Below are positions 17,055 through 26,347 of a stretch of DNA of 64,000 nt, one piece after another. A program made the translations under genes and the position numbers. A model generated the notes under the pieces. The model had not been told where the DNA came from, did not search any database, and worked only from the letters and a program-made list of their open reading frames with translations. Source of the stretch: Pectobacterium aquaticum. GTDB lineage: Bacteria > Pseudomonadota > Gammaproteobacteria > Enterobacterales > Enterobacteriaceae. Numbering within the stretch: position 1 is the first letter of the stretch; every line of letters begins with the position of its first letter. The DNA is taken from NCBI RefSeq assembly GCF_003382565.3, contig NZ_CP086253.1, forward strand, positions 930,001 to 994,000, read 5' to 3'.

Positions 17055-17388
17055 TATTTTTGTAACAAATATGTCATCAGTGTTAGCACGCTTTTTCAGC
17101 ACGCGTAAATTTATGATGAGGATGATTATCTGTCAATTGATTCATTTTATTGACAATAAATAAATGGTAAAAAATGATTAAAAATAGGGGGAGTAAAATA
17201 GAGATTTTTCTTAAAAGGTGTTTTGGTGTCGATGATGATGACGTTAAGAAGAATGACTTGTTAAGTTTTTTTTATTTTTTCTTTGCGCGAATGAAATTAA
17301 ATGTTGCTGCTCTGCTGTTTATTCTTTTAATTACGACTTTCTTCCATGTTTATTGACGCTGAATTTATTATAGATCAAATAACGCGAT

Positions 17389-17419
17389 CCGCAGGCCAGA
17401 TAATGACGCTGGCCTGCGG
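17389..17419 (-). terminator. Hairpin downstream of garD
   Basis: Perfect 11-bp stem CCGCAGGCCAG (17389-17399) with 17409-17419 and a 9-nt loop, 11 bp after the garD stop on the minus strand. The following minus-strand sequence has only short T runs, so it is probably a terminator of moderate strength. Confidence 0.65.
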
Positions 17420-17429
17420 AGAACGGTAA

Positions 17430-19004
17430 TCAGGTTACCGGCGCTGGATTGAAGACGGCCAGCGCATTATGCAGTCCCCACTGATCGGACCAGGTTTTTT
17501 TCCTGCCGCTGGCGATATCCAAAATGAAGTGGAAAAGCTGCCAGCCCACGTCTTCGATCGTGGCCTCTCCGGTAGCAATGGTTCCGGCATCAATATCCAT
17601 CAGATCGTGCCAGCGGTTTGCCAATGCGGTTCGGGTTGCCATTTTGATGACGGGTACAGCCAGCAGGCCATAGGGTGTGCCACGACCTGTGGTGAAGACT
17701 TGCACGGTGATACCAGAAGCGAGCTGTTGGGTGCCACACACGAAATCACTGGCTGGCGTTGCGGCGTAAATCAGCCCGCGTTTGGTTGGGCGCTGACCGG
17801 GGGACAGGACTTCGACAATCGCACTGGTGCCGGATTTGGCGATGGAGCCGAGCGCTTTTTCCACCACGTTCGCGAGGCCACCTTTTTTGTTGCCCGGCGA
17901 TGGGTTAGCGCTACGATCGGTCTGCCCGCTGTCGAGGTAGTTATCGTACCAGGCCATTTCTTCCAGCAAGCGTTTACCGACCTCTTCATTGATGACGCGC
18001 GGCGTTAACAGATGAATGGCGTCGCGTACTTCGGTCACTTCGGAGAACATGACTGTCGCCCCGCAGCGTACCAAAAGATCGGATGCAAAACCAACGGCTG
18101 GGTTCGCGGTGACGCCGGAGAACGCATCGCTGCCGCCACACTGCATGCCGACAACCAGCTCAGAGGCCGGACAAGTTTCACGCTGGCGTTTGTTCAGTCG
18201 TTGCAGGTGTTTGTCTGCCATCGTCAGAATGTCATCCACCATCGATCTGAAACCAACATGGTGTTCATCCTGCAAGCGGACAATGCTGGTGTCGTCGAGG
18301 GAGATGGCTTGTACATCAGGCGTCCCTTCCAGCAGGCGCTCCGGCTGTAATTTTTCACAGCCCAAGCCGACCACCAGTATCTCGCCGCCAAAATTCGGGT
18401 TCAGCGCCAGATTGTGAATGGTACGGATGGGAACCACCGCGGCAGGAGCATTAATTGCCACGCCACAGCCATAAAGATGGTTGAGTGCGACCACGCCATC
18501 CACATTGGGATATCTCGGCAATAAATCACGCTCGATAATTTTGACGACATAGTCCACCACGCCCGCGACGCAGTGCACGCTGGTGGTAATGCCCAACAGG
18601 TTTTTCGTCCCTACGCTGCCATCGGCGTTGCGGTAACCTTCAAAGGTGTAACCTTCCAGCGCAGGCAGCGTGGGGGGGATTTTGGTCGCCAGCGGCAGGG
18701 TGTCCAGCGCGGGAGCCTGAGGCAATTCGACCAGCGATTCATCGATCCAGCTTCCTTTGGCAATATCACGCAGCGCATACCCGATAATTTCACCATAGCG
18801 GATGATGGCGCCTGATTTGGCGATATTCACAAGGGCCACTTTGTGACCTTGCGGAACATGCTCAATTAATTCCAGAGCATCATTAAAACGGGTTCCGGCA
18901 CGTAAGCCATTATTATTAACAACAATGGCAACATTATCAGAATCGTGGACCTTAATATAAAGTGGCTGCTCTTGTGCAGCATTACTTTCTGATTTATCTG
19001 ACAT
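17430..19004 (-). CDS. garD: Galactarate dehydratase
   Basis: A 524-residue enzyme that removes water from galactarate (mucate) to give 5-keto-4-deoxy-D-glucarate, entering the same path as glucarate. It is nearly identical in layout to E. coli GarD (523 aa): an N-terminal SAF domain (IKVHDSDNVAIVVNNNGL), then the UxaA/GarD catalytic part with EGYRNADGSVGTKN, NHLYGCGVAINAP, GMQCGGSDAFSGVTANPAVG and the C-terminal TTGRGTPYG. Cysteines in YGCG, GLGCEKL and QCGGSD mark the metal-binding region. It diverges from gudP across a 543-bp control region. In E. coli this regulon is activated by CdaR. Confidence 0.97.
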   Translation of the reverse strand: MSDKSESNAAQEQPLYIKVHDSDNVAIVVNNNGLRAGTRFNDALELIEHVPQGHKVALVNIAKSGAIIRYGEIIGYALRDIAKGSWIDESLVELPQAPALDTLPLATKIPPTLPALEGYTFEGYRNADGSVGTKNLLGITTSVHCVAGVVDYVVKIIERDLLPRYPNVDGVVALNHLYGCGVAINAPAAVVPIRTIHNLALNPNFGGEILVVGLGCEKLQPERLLEGTPDVQAISLDDTSIVRLQDEHHVGFRSMVDDILTMADKHLQRLNKRQRETCPASELVVGMQCGGSDAFSGVTANPAVGFASDLLVRCGATVMFSEVTEVRDAIHLLTPRVINEEVGKRLLEEMAWYDNYLDSGQTDRSANPSPGNKKGGLANVVEKALGSIAKSGTSAIVEVLSPGQRPTKRGLIYAATPASDFVCGTQQLASGITVQVFTTGRGTPYGLLAVPVIKMATRTALANRWHDLMDIDAGTIATGEATIEDVGWQLFHFILDIASGRKKTWSDQWGLHNALAVFNPAPVT

Positions 19005-19173
19005 GATGCAAGCCTTTATTATTGGTTTATCAGAAACACGGTGGTAACTATTACCACACTATTACTTCATTGCTTGCTAATGAGTATACGTGAGGTTCCC
19101 TTCTCGTACATTATGCAATTGACCTAAGCCAGCGCTTTTTGTTTCTGATTTATCAGGCGAAGACCCAGTTTTT

Positions 19174-19189
19174 GGTGAGATTGATCACA
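19174..19189. promoter_or_regulatory. Putative CRP (cAMP receptor) site between garD and gudP
   Basis: GGTGA-GATTGA-TCACA matches 9 of the 10 defined bases of the CRP consensus TGTGA-N6-TCACA with correct spacing. It lies 170 bp before garD and ~360 bp before gudP. Catabolite control of sugar-acid use makes this plausible. An inverted pair of ATCAGAAACA boxes (19029-19038 and, reversed, 19140-19149) lies on the garD side and may be another operator. Confidence 0.6.
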
Positions 19190-19261
19190 TTCTTTCAGCG
19201 CACGGTTTTTAAGTCAGAAATGACAATAATGTGTATAAATGTAAAAAGAGAATAGCGGCGT

Positions 19262-19278
19262 TTTTCGTGAAACACCTC
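19262..19278 (+). promoter_or_regulatory. Shared box A upstream of gudP
   Basis: TTTTCGTGAAACACCTC occurs here and, identically, at 21218-21234 upstream of gudX. A 17-bp exact repeat in two control regions of the same pathway suggests a regulator site; CdaR is the obvious candidate from E. coli but this is inference. Confidence 0.55.
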
Positions 19279-19474
19279 GCACTATATAGGGCAAGTGCAC
19301 CAACATATTCAAAAGGACATTTTTAATGTTGTGCTTTTAGCTAGTGAGCAGTCAGTGGGTAAAAATTATAATGTTCCTGCGAGTTGAAGATGTCAGCTAA
19401 TTACTCTGAGGCTATATAGCCTGGCTATTCGCAAAAAAAATAAAAATGGGAATGTTAACTATCCACTGATCTTC

Positions 19475-19491
19475 ATTCTGATAACCCTACA
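19475..19491 (+). promoter_or_regulatory. Shared box B upstream of gudP
   Basis: ATTCTGATAACCCTACA occurs here, 56 bp before the gudP start, and identically at 21418-21434 upstream of gudX. Spacing from box A is 196 bp here and 183 bp at gudX. It includes a TGATAACCCT stretch that could be part of a promoter or operator. Confidence 0.55.
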
Positions 19492-19547
19492 CCGTTATCT
19501 GTTATTCGGAATGAATGAGCGAACCGCGATTGAAGCAGGAGTTCATC

Positions 19548-20900
19548 ATGAATACAGTAAGCTCAGCAGCTGGCGCGATACAAAAGAGAACAAACGCCCG
19601 CTACTGGATTGTCGTGATGTTGTTTATTGTCACGTCATTTAACTATGGGGACCGCGCAACCTTGTCCATTGCTGGTTCTGCAATGTCTAAGGAAATTGGG
19701 CTGGATGCAGTGGGGATGGGCTATATCTTCTCTGCTTTCTCCTGGGCATATGTTATTGGGCAAATACCTGGAGGCTGGCTGCTCGATCGCTTTGGTTCAA
19801 AGAAAGTCTACTTCTATAGTATTTTTACCTGGTCGATTTTTACCTTATTACAAGGTTTTGTCGATATCTTCAGCGGTGCGGGGATCGTCATTTCTCTGTT
19901 CTTCTTGCGCTTTATGGTTGGCCTGTGTGAATCGCCTTCCTTCCCGGGGAATAGCCGAATTGTAGCGGCTTGGTTCCCTGCACAAGAGCGTGGAACGGCC
20001 GTCTCGATATTCAACTCGGCACAGTACTTTGCGACCGTGATCTTCGCCCCTATCATGGGCTGGCTGGTACACGCCGTGGGTTGGGCGCATGTGTTCTGGT
20101 TCATGGGCGGATTGGGGATCATTCTGAGCTTTGTCTGGCTGAAAGTGATCCACGATCCTAAAGATCACCCTAGCGTGAATCAGGCCGAACTGGATTACAT
20201 CGAGGCCGGCGGAGCCCTGATCAATATGGATGCCAAAGGGTCGAAAAAAGCGACCGAAAAAGGCGAAAAATGGCATCAGATCAAACAATTAATGCAGTCC
20301 CGTATGATGCTGGGTGTGTATATCGGTCAATATTGTATTAACGCACTGACTTACTTCTTCATCACCTGGTTCCCGCTTTATCTGGTTCAGGCGCGCGGTA
20401 TGTCGATCCTCAAAGCAGGATTCGTCGCCTCTGTGCCTGCTATCTGTGGTTTTGTGGGAGGCGTTCTGGGCGGCATTATTTCCGATTACCTGATGAGACG
20501 GACCAATTCACTGACCTTTGCCCGTAAAACGCCAATCGTTCTCGGTATGTTGCTCTCCATGTCGATGGTGATTTGTAACTACGTTGAAACCGAATGGGTT
20601 GTTATTGCGGTGATGTCTGCAGCCTTCTTCGGCAAAGGTATTGGGGCACTGGGCTGGGCGGTGATGGCCGATACCGCACCGAAAGAAATCAGCGGATTGA
20701 GCGGTGGGCTGTTCAATATGTTCGGTAACGCGTCTGGTATCGTGACGCCGATTGCGATTGGCTACATCATCGGAATGACCGGTTCCTTCAATGGGGGGCT
20801 GGTGTATGTCGGGATTCATGCGCTGGTTGCGATCTTCAGCTACCTGTTCATCGTAAAAGATATTAAACGTATCGAATTGAAGCCGTTCGTTAAGAATTAA
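19548..20900 (+). CDS. gudP: D-glucarate/galactarate MFS transporter GudP
   Basis: A 450-residue major facilitator transporter of the anion:cation symporter family with about 12 membrane helices. It is closely similar to E. coli GudP (450 aa): KRTNARYWIVVMLFIVTSFN, NYGDRATLSIAG, GGWLLDRFGSKKVYF, ESPSFPGNSRIVAAWFP and the C-terminal IKRIELKP. The open frame begins at 19515, but the ATG at 19548 has a GCAGGA ribosome site 7 nt upstream and matches the E. coli start. It is the only sugar-acid permease in the locus, since garP is absent. A terminator-like hairpin and a repeat separate it from gudX. Confidence 0.95.
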   Translation: MNTVSSAAGAIQKRTNARYWIVVMLFIVTSFNYGDRATLSIAGSAMSKEIGLDAVGMGYIFSAFSWAYVIGQIPGGWLLDRFGSKKVYFYSIFTWSIFTLLQGFVDIFSGAGIVISLFFLRFMVGLCESPSFPGNSRIVAAWFPAQERGTAVSIFNSAQYFATVIFAPIMGWLVHAVGWAHVFWFMGGLGIILSFVWLKVIHDPKDHPSVNQAELDYIEAGGALINMDAKGSKKATEKGEKWHQIKQLMQSRMMLGVYIGQYCINALTYFFITWFPLYLVQARGMSILKAGFVASVPAICGFVGGVLGGIISDYLMRRTNSLTFARKTPIVLGMLLSMSMVICNYVETEWVVIAVMSAAFFGKGIGALGWAVMADTAPKEISGLSGGLFNMFGNASGIVTPIAIGYIIGMTGSFNGGLVYVGIHALVAIFSYLFIVKDIKRIELKPFVKN

Positions 20901-20943
20901 GGCCAGTCGTTACCATATTAGTCTACATGTAAGCAATAACACA

Positions 20944-21110
<167 letters not shown>

Positions 21111-21217
21111 GATTTGTCATTTATTCATGCCCTTTAACGTCGGGTTTTACCTCTTCGAAATTGGGTGCCAAAGGGGCGTATTTCGGTGTTTATAAGACGG
21201 AAATTCGCTTTTCACGG

Positions 21218-21434
21218 TTTTCGTGAAACACCTCCCATTGGTCTGTGATAATGACATATTTAATCTGCATTTTTGCAGGGAATACTGTGCTATTGCCCAA
21301 TGAGTTGTGAAATAAGAAAACTTATACTTTTTACTGAGGTTGGTAAGGCAGCATTGATGACGACACTGCTTTTCTGACTGTTTTATTCCGATATCGGGAC
21401 AGTAATAACCTGTTTTTATTCTGATAACCCTACA
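21218..21434 (+). promoter_or_regulatory. gudX-gudD control region with second copies of boxes A and B
   Basis: Box A (TTTTCGTGAAACACCTC, 21218-21234) and box B (ATTCTGATAACCCTACA, 21418-21434) repeat those upstream of gudP in the same order and orientation. The spacing is similar. This implies that gudX has its own promoter under the same control. In E. coli gudP, gudX and gudD are one unit, so this arrangement is a local difference. Confidence 0.55.
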
Positions 21435-21495
21435 AGCAGTGTTCAGTTCAAATCAGAGTAAAAACAAGGTCGCGCTAATAAAGTAGGAAAACAAC

Positions 21496-21645
21496 ATGAA
21501 ATCATCTACTGGTGCACCATCTGTTTTTTATTTCTGTATGACTGAATTATTTTCATCCGCCTCAGCGCGCCTCTGCGTTGTGGCAACCATCGGAAACCTA
21601 AGCGTCAATCCTGTGCGCTCCATTCATGACGGGAGCCTGTCATGA
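21496..21645 (+). CDS. 49-codon upstream ORF overlapping the gudX start (ATGA)
   Basis: ATG at 21496 is preceded by AGTAGGA with 7-nt spacing, a good ribosome site. The frame runs 49 codons (MKSSTGAPSVFYF... to ...HDGSLS) and its TGA overlaps the gudX ATG as ATGA (21642-21645). This geometry fits translational coupling or a leader peptide. The product is not recognised; a short hydrophobic stretch lies near residues 10-30. The alternative is a remnant of a decayed gene, for example an MFS N-terminus. The position in the mRNA leader right after box B supports expression, but no homolog can be checked here. Confidence 0.45.
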   Translation: MKSSTGAPSVFYFCMTELFSSASARLCVVATIGNLSVNPVRSIHDGSLS

Positions 21646-22979
21646 CACACTTTTCAGCGACGCCTGTGATTACTGACATGAAAGTCATCCCCGTTGCGGG
21701 CTATGACAGCATGTTGCTGAACATTGGCGGTGCGCATGGTGCTTACTTCACGCGTAACCTCGTCATTTTAACCGACAGCGCTGGGCATACCGGTGTCGGC
21801 GAAGCGCCCGGTGGCGACGTCATTTACAACACGCTGGTTGAAGCCATTCCCCGTGTGAAAGGCGAACAAATCGCCCGCATGAACCGTCTGGTTCATGACA
21901 TCCATGTCGGCAACCAGTCTTCTGATTTTGATTCCTTTGGCAAAGGTGCCTGGACGTTTGAACTGCGCGTGAATGCGGTGGCAGCACTCGAAGCTGCGTT
22001 GCTCGATCTGCTGGGGCAATTCATGGGTGTCCCCGTTGCCGAACTGCTGGGGCCGGGTAAACAGCGTGATGAAGTCACCGTGCTCGGTTATCTGTTCTAT
22101 ATCGGCGATCGCACGAAGACGGATCTACCTTATTTAGCTGGCGAAAAAGGCAAGCACGAGTGGTATCACCTGCGTCACCAGCAGGCGATGGACAGCGACG
22201 CGATTGTGCGTTTGGCCGAAGCCACCACTGACCGCTACGGATTTAAAGATTTCAAACTCAAAGGTGGTGTACTGCCCGGCGAGCAGGAAATCGATGCCGT
22301 GAAAGCGTTGAAAAAGCGTTTCCCAGATGCGCGTATTACCGTCGATCCAAACGGTGCCTGGCTGCTGGATGAAGCGATTGGTTTGTGCAAAGACATGAAG
22401 GGCATTCTGACCTATGCGGAAGACCCGTGCGGTGCCGAGCAAGGTTTCTCCGGTCGTGAAGTGATGGCGGAATTCCGCCGCGCCACTGGGCTGCCAGTCG
22501 CGACCAACATGATTGCAACCAACTGGCGCGAAATGAACCATGCGGTGATGTTGCAGGCGGTCGATATTCCGCTGGCCGATCCGCATTTCTGGACGATGCA
22601 CGGTGCAGTGCGCGTCGCCCAACTGTGTGATGAGTGGGGCCTGACGTGGGGCTGCCATTCCAATAACCACTTCGATATCTCTCTGGCGATGTTCACGCAC
22701 GTGGGGGCTGCGGCACCGGGTAACCCGACGGCGATTGATACGCACTGGATCTGGCAGGAAGGGCAGCATCTGACCAAAGAGCCACTGCAAATCGTCAACG
22801 GCAAAATTAAGGTGCCGGATCGTCCCGGTCTGGGAATTGAGCTGGATAGGGAACAGGTCATGAAGGCTCACGATCTCTACAAAAAATTACCGAGCGGGGC
22901 ACGTAATGATGCCGTCGCCATGCAGTACCTGATTCCTGGTTGGAAATTTGATCGTAAACGCCCGGTTTTTGGCCGCTAA
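21642..22979 (+). CDS. gudX: GudX, glucarate dehydratase-related enolase-superfamily protein
   Basis: A 445-residue protein closer to E. coli GudX than to GudD (ITDMKVIPVAGYDSMLLNIGG, DFDSFGKGAWTFELR). It keeps the enolase-superfamily site: the lysines in FKLKGG, metal ligands in DPNGAW and AEDPCGAEQG, Asn in TNMIATN, and His in HSNNHFDIS. E. coli GudX is reported to have weak glucarate dehydratase activity. It is about two-thirds identical to the adjacent GudD by eye and probably arose by duplication. SD GGGAG lies 6 nt upstream of the ATG. The gap to gudD is 36 bp. Confidence 0.92.
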   Translation: MTHFSATPVITDMKVIPVAGYDSMLLNIGGAHGAYFTRNLVILTDSAGHTGVGEAPGGDVIYNTLVEAIPRVKGEQIARMNRLVHDIHVGNQSSDFDSFGKGAWTFELRVNAVAALEAALLDLLGQFMGVPVAELLGPGKQRDEVTVLGYLFYIGDRTKTDLPYLAGEKGKHEWYHLRHQQAMDSDAIVRLAEATTDRYGFKDFKLKGGVLPGEQEIDAVKALKKRFPDARITVDPNGAWLLDEAIGLCKDMKGILTYAEDPCGAEQGFSGREVMAEFRRATGLPVATNMIATNWREMNHAVMLQAVDIPLADPHFWTMHGAVRVAQLCDEWGLTWGCHSNNHFDISLAMFTHVGAAAPGNPTAIDTHWIWQEGQHLTKEPLQIVNGKIKVPDRPGLGIELDREQVMKAHDLYKKLPSGARNDAVAMQYLIPGWKFDRKRPVFGR

Positions 22980-23015
22980 CCCTACAGTGAAAAATTAGAG
23001 AGAAAGGATAAGAAA

Positions 23016-24356
23016 ATGACATTGCAAAGTTCAACTCCGGTGATTACCCACATGCAGGTTATTCCGGTTGCAGGTCACGACAGTATGTTGCTCAACCTGA
23101 GTGGCGCACATGCACCTTATTTCACTCGCAACATTGTGATTCTGAAAGATAACGCCGGGAATACCGGTGTCGGAGAAATTCCCGGCGGTGAGAAAATCCG
23201 TCAGACGCTGGAAGATGCTGCCGCGCTGGTGGTGGGCAAAACGCTGGGCGAATACAAAAATGTGATGACGGCGGTGCGTGCGCAGTTCGCCGACCGCGAT
23301 GCTTCCGGGCGCGGTTTGCAGACATTTGATCTGCGTACCACCATCCATGTCGTCACGGGGATCGAAGCGGCCATGCTCGATCTGCTGGGGCAATTCCTCA
23401 ACGTCAGCGTGGCCTCGCTGCTGGGTGATGGGCAGCAGCGTGATGCCGTCGAGATGCTGGGTTATCTGTTCTACATTGGCGATCGTAATAAAACCGATCT
23501 GCCTTACCAGAGTCAGGCTAACGAGAAATGCGACTGGTATCGCCTGCGTCACGAAGAAGCGCTGACGCCAGAAACCATCGTGCGTCTGGCTGAAGCCGCC
23601 TACGAAAAATACGGTTTCAACGATTTCAAACTGAAAGGCGGCGTACTAGCCGGTAGCGAAGAGGCTGAAGCAGTGACCGCGCTGGCGAAACGCTTCCCGC
23701 AGGCCCGCATCACGCTGGATCCAAACGGTGCCTGGTCGCTGGATGAAGCCATCGGTCTGGGCAAACAGCTTCGTGGCGTGCTGGCGTATGCAGAAGATCC
23801 GTGTGGCGCGGAGCAAGGTTTCTCCGGTCGTGAAGTGATGGCGGAATTCCGCCGTGCGACAGGGCTGCCTACTGCGACCAACATGATCGCCACCGACTGG
23901 CGACAGATGGGGCACACCATTTCGCTGCAATCGGTCGATATTCCGTTGGCCGATCCGCACTTCTGGACGATGCAAGGTTCCGTACGTGTGGCGCAGATGT
24001 GCCACGAATGGGGCTTAACCTGGGGTTCTCACTCCAATAACCACTTTGATATTTCACTGGCCATGTTTACTCAGGTCGCGGCGGCGGCTCCGGGCAAGAT
24101 TACGGCGATTGATACGCACTGGATCTGGCAGGAAGGCAACCAACGCCTGACGAAAGAACCGTTGCAGATTGTTGGCGGCATGGTGGAAGTGCCGAAGAAA
24201 CCGGGTCTGGGCGTCGAGCTGGATATGGACCAAGTGATGAAAGCACACGAACTGTATAAAAACATGGGATTAGGCGCACGTAACGACGCCATGGGAATGC
24301 AGTACCTTATTCCTGAGTGGACGTTTGATAATAAACGTCCGTGTCTGGTTCGCTAA
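23016..24356 (+). CDS. gudD: Glucarate dehydratase GudD
   Basis: A 446-residue enzyme of the mandelate racemase subgroup of enolases that dehydrates D-glucarate (and L-idarate) to 5-keto-4-deoxy-D-glucarate. Sequence and length match E. coli GudD (446 aa): ITHMQVIPVAGHDSMLLNLSG, LQTFDLRTTIHVVTGIEAAM, KLKGG with the catalytic Lys, the Asp/Glu/Asn metal ligands (DPNGAW, EDPCG, TNMIATD) and the catalytic His in GSHSNNHFDIS. SD AGAAAGGA precedes the ATG. It forms an operon with gudX and, 69 bp downstream, garL. Confidence 0.97.
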   Translation: MTLQSSTPVITHMQVIPVAGHDSMLLNLSGAHAPYFTRNIVILKDNAGNTGVGEIPGGEKIRQTLEDAAALVVGKTLGEYKNVMTAVRAQFADRDASGRGLQTFDLRTTIHVVTGIEAAMLDLLGQFLNVSVASLLGDGQQRDAVEMLGYLFYIGDRNKTDLPYQSQANEKCDWYRLRHEEALTPETIVRLAEAAYEKYGFNDFKLKGGVLAGSEEAEAVTALAKRFPQARITLDPNGAWSLDEAIGLGKQLRGVLAYAEDPCGAEQGFSGREVMAEFRRATGLPTATNMIATDWRQMGHTISLQSVDIPLADPHFWTMQGSVRVAQMCHEWGLTWGSHSNNHFDISLAMFTQVAAAAPGKITAIDTHWIWQEGNQRLTKEPLQIVGGMVEVPKKPGLGVELDMDQVMKAHELYKNMGLGARNDAMGMQYLIPEWTFDNKRPCLVR

Positions 24357-24425
24357 CGTTCTGATTTTCCGTTTTTTGAGCGCGCCGCTTCAGGCAAGCG
24401 GCGCTGGAATGACCGAGGATAAAAA

Positions 24426-25196
24426 ATGAAGACTCCGCTGTTACCTAACCGTTTTCGCCAAGATTTGCAGCAGGGGAAAACGTTGATTGGCTGCTGGTGT
24501 GCGCTGGGCAACCCGATTTCAACTGAAGTGCTGGGGCTGGCGGGATTCGACTGGCTGGTGCTGGATGGAGAACATGCGCCTAACGATATCGTGACGTTTA
24601 TTCCTCAGCTCATGGCGTTGAAAGGCAGCCACAGCGCGCCCGTCGTTCGTCCGCCGTGCAATGAGCCAATCATCATCAAGCGACTGCTGGATATCGGGTT
24701 CAATAACTTCCTGATTCCTTTCGTGGAAACGGCGGAAGAAGCCGCGCGTGCGGTCGCGTCAACCCGTTATCCGCCAGCGGGCATCCGCGGCGTTTCCGTG
24801 GCGCACCGTAGCAACGGCTATGGCACCGAACCGGACTATTTCGCCAAGATTAACGACAACATTACCGTCGTAGTGCAAATCGAAAGTCAGGACGGCCTCG
24901 ACAATCTGGATGCAATTATTGCCGTAGACGGCGTAGACGGCGTGTTTGTTGGTCCGAGCGACCTGTCTGCGGCGCTGGGCTACCTCGGTCAGCCTAACCA
25001 CCCTGACGTGCAGAAAGCGATTCGCCACATCTTCGATCGTGCGGCGGCGCATAACAAGCCGTGCGGCATTCTGGCACCGGTTGAAGCCGATGCGCGTCGC
25101 TACCTGGAATGGGGCGCAAGCTTCGTTGCCGTCGGTAGCGATCTGGGTGTGTTCCGCAGCGCAACACAGGCGCTGAGCGACAAATACAAGAAGTAA
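24426..25196 (+). CDS. garL: 5-keto-4-deoxy-D-glucarate aldolase
   Basis: A 256-residue class II aldolase of the HpcH/HpaI family, the same length as E. coli GarL. It cleaves 5-keto-4-deoxy-D-glucarate to pyruvate and tartronate semialdehyde. Family motifs: GCWCALGNPISTEVL, DWLVLDGEHAPND, the metal-binding VQIES with the Glu, and GVFVGPSDLSAALG. An ATP-free Mg2+-dependent mechanism is known for the family. In E. coli garL is in the separate garPLRK operon; here it directly follows gudD, so dehydratase and aldolase are co-transcribed. Confidence 0.97.
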   Translation: MKTPLLPNRFRQDLQQGKTLIGCWCALGNPISTEVLGLAGFDWLVLDGEHAPNDIVTFIPQLMALKGSHSAPVVRPPCNEPIIIKRLLDIGFNNFLIPFVETAEEAARAVASTRYPPAGIRGVSVAHRSNGYGTEPDYFAKINDNITVVVQIESQDGLDNLDAIIAVDGVDGVFVGPSDLSAALGYLGQPNHPDVQKAIRHIFDRAAAHNKPCGILAPVEADARRYLEWGASFVAVGSDLGVFRSATQALSDKYKK

Positions 25197-25285
25197 TTCT
25201 GTCATTCCGTGCGAATCGGATCCGCTATGAGGCGGGTTCATCGTGAATTGAAGTGATATCTACATCAGACAATGAGGTTAGGGCG

Positions 25286-26170
25286 ATGAAAATTGGTTTT
25301 ATTGGATTGGGCATCATGGGAAAACCGATGAGTAAAAATCTGCTGAAAGCAGGTTACTCATTAGTCGTGATGGACAGAAATCTGGACGCGGTCGCGGAAG
25401 TGGTTGCGGCGGGTGCCACGGCGGCTACAACGCCGAAACAGGTTGCAGAGCAGTGCGATGTCATCATCACCATGCTGCCTAACTCTCCACACGTTAAAGA
25501 GGTGGTGCTGGGTGAAAACGGCGTCATCGACGGTGCGCGCGCTGGAAGCATTGTGGTGGATATGAGTTCAATCGCCCCGCTTGCCAGCCGTGAAATTGCG
25601 ACCGCACTGGCGGCGAAAGAGATCGCTATGCTGGACGCGCCGGTCAGTGGCGGTGAGCCTAAAGCGATCGACGGCACGCTGTCTGTGATGGTCGGTGGCG
25701 ACAAAGCCCAGTTTGATCGCTGCTTTGAGATTCTGAAATCCATGGCGGGTTCTGTTGTACATACTGGTGATATCGGTGCAGGGAACGTGACCAAACTGGC
25801 GAATCAGGTGATTGTGGCGCTGAACATTGCCGCCATGTCCGAGGCGCTTGTGCTGGCGACGAAGGCAGGCGTTAACCCAGATCTGGTTTATCAGGCGATC
25901 CGCGGTGGATTGGCGGGCAGCACCGTACTGGATGCGAAAGCGCCGATGGTGATGGATCGTAACTTTAAGCCAGGTTTCCGCATCGATCTGCATATCAAAG
26001 ATTTGGCGAATGCGCTGGATACCTCACACGGCGTCGGCGCACAGTTGCCGTTAACGGCGGCGGTGATGGAAATGATGCAGGCGCTGAAAGCGGACGATCT
26101 GGGATCGGCCGACCACAGTGCGCTGGCGTGTTACTACGAGAAGCTGGCCAAAGTTGAAGTTACGCGATAA
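25286..26170 (+). CDS. garR: 2-hydroxy-3-oxopropionate (tartronate semialdehyde) reductase
   Basis: A 294-residue beta-hydroxyacid dehydrogenase that reduces tartronate semialdehyde to D-glycerate with NADH. The Rossmann motif GFIGLGIMGKPMSKNL (residues 4-19), substrate motif DAPVSGGEPKA and catalytic lysine motif GAGNVTKLANQ are clear. The open frame extends to 25253, but ATG 25286 gives the E. coli length (294 aa) and begins at MKIGFIG. It follows garL after 89 bp. Confidence 0.96.
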   Translation: MKIGFIGLGIMGKPMSKNLLKAGYSLVVMDRNLDAVAEVVAAGATAATTPKQVAEQCDVIITMLPNSPHVKEVVLGENGVIDGARAGSIVVDMSSIAPLASREIATALAAKEIAMLDAPVSGGEPKAIDGTLSVMVGGDKAQFDRCFEILKSMAGSVVHTGDIGAGNVTKLANQVIVALNIAAMSEALVLATKAGVNPDLVYQAIRGGLAGSTVLDAKAPMVMDRNFKPGFRIDLHIKDLANALDTSHGVGAQLPLTAAVMEMMQALKADDLGSADHSALACYYEKLAKVEVTR

Positions 26171-26191
26171 GCCGTGAAGCGATAGTCACGA

Positions 26192-26212
26192 GGCTGGCAC
26201 AGGATGCCAGCC
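26192..26212 (+). terminator. Hairpin after garR
   Basis: Perfect 8-bp stem GGCTGGCA (26192-26199) with TGCCAGCC (26205-26212), loop CAGGA, 21 bp after the garR stop. There is no T run. It may attenuate read-through into garK, which starts 135 bp later and may have its own promoter. Confidence 0.5.
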
Positions 26213-26347
26213 GACTGGCAGATAATCACTCTGATCTACCTACTGGGTTTCAGGGTCTGCTGCCCTGAACGTTGGCAGGTATAAGCGCCGTTTCATGAGC
26301 GCGCGGATTATTGATGCAATCGGAACGTTGATGAAATCGGATCGTTT

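Larger units (their letters stand above)
16640..17429. other. Intergenic region (790 bp) between aer and garD
   Basis: The aer promoter should lie at the left part; no clear sigma-28 box is seen. A near-perfect 21-bp palindrome, AAATAATGTC-A-GACATTATTT, is at 16856-16876 and could be an operator. A miniature repeat occupies 16930-17054. The rest, to 17380, is markedly AT-rich with one weak 60-codon reading frame (17174-17356) lacking a ribosome site. The garD hairpin closes the region. Confidence 0.7.

Noticed and set aside
17174..17356. 60-codon frame in the AT-rich gap upstream of garD's end, with a hydrophobic C-terminus
   Set aside because: No ribosome site, AT-driven composition (runs of Lys, Asp and Phe codons) and no recognisable features; kept only as a weak possibility.
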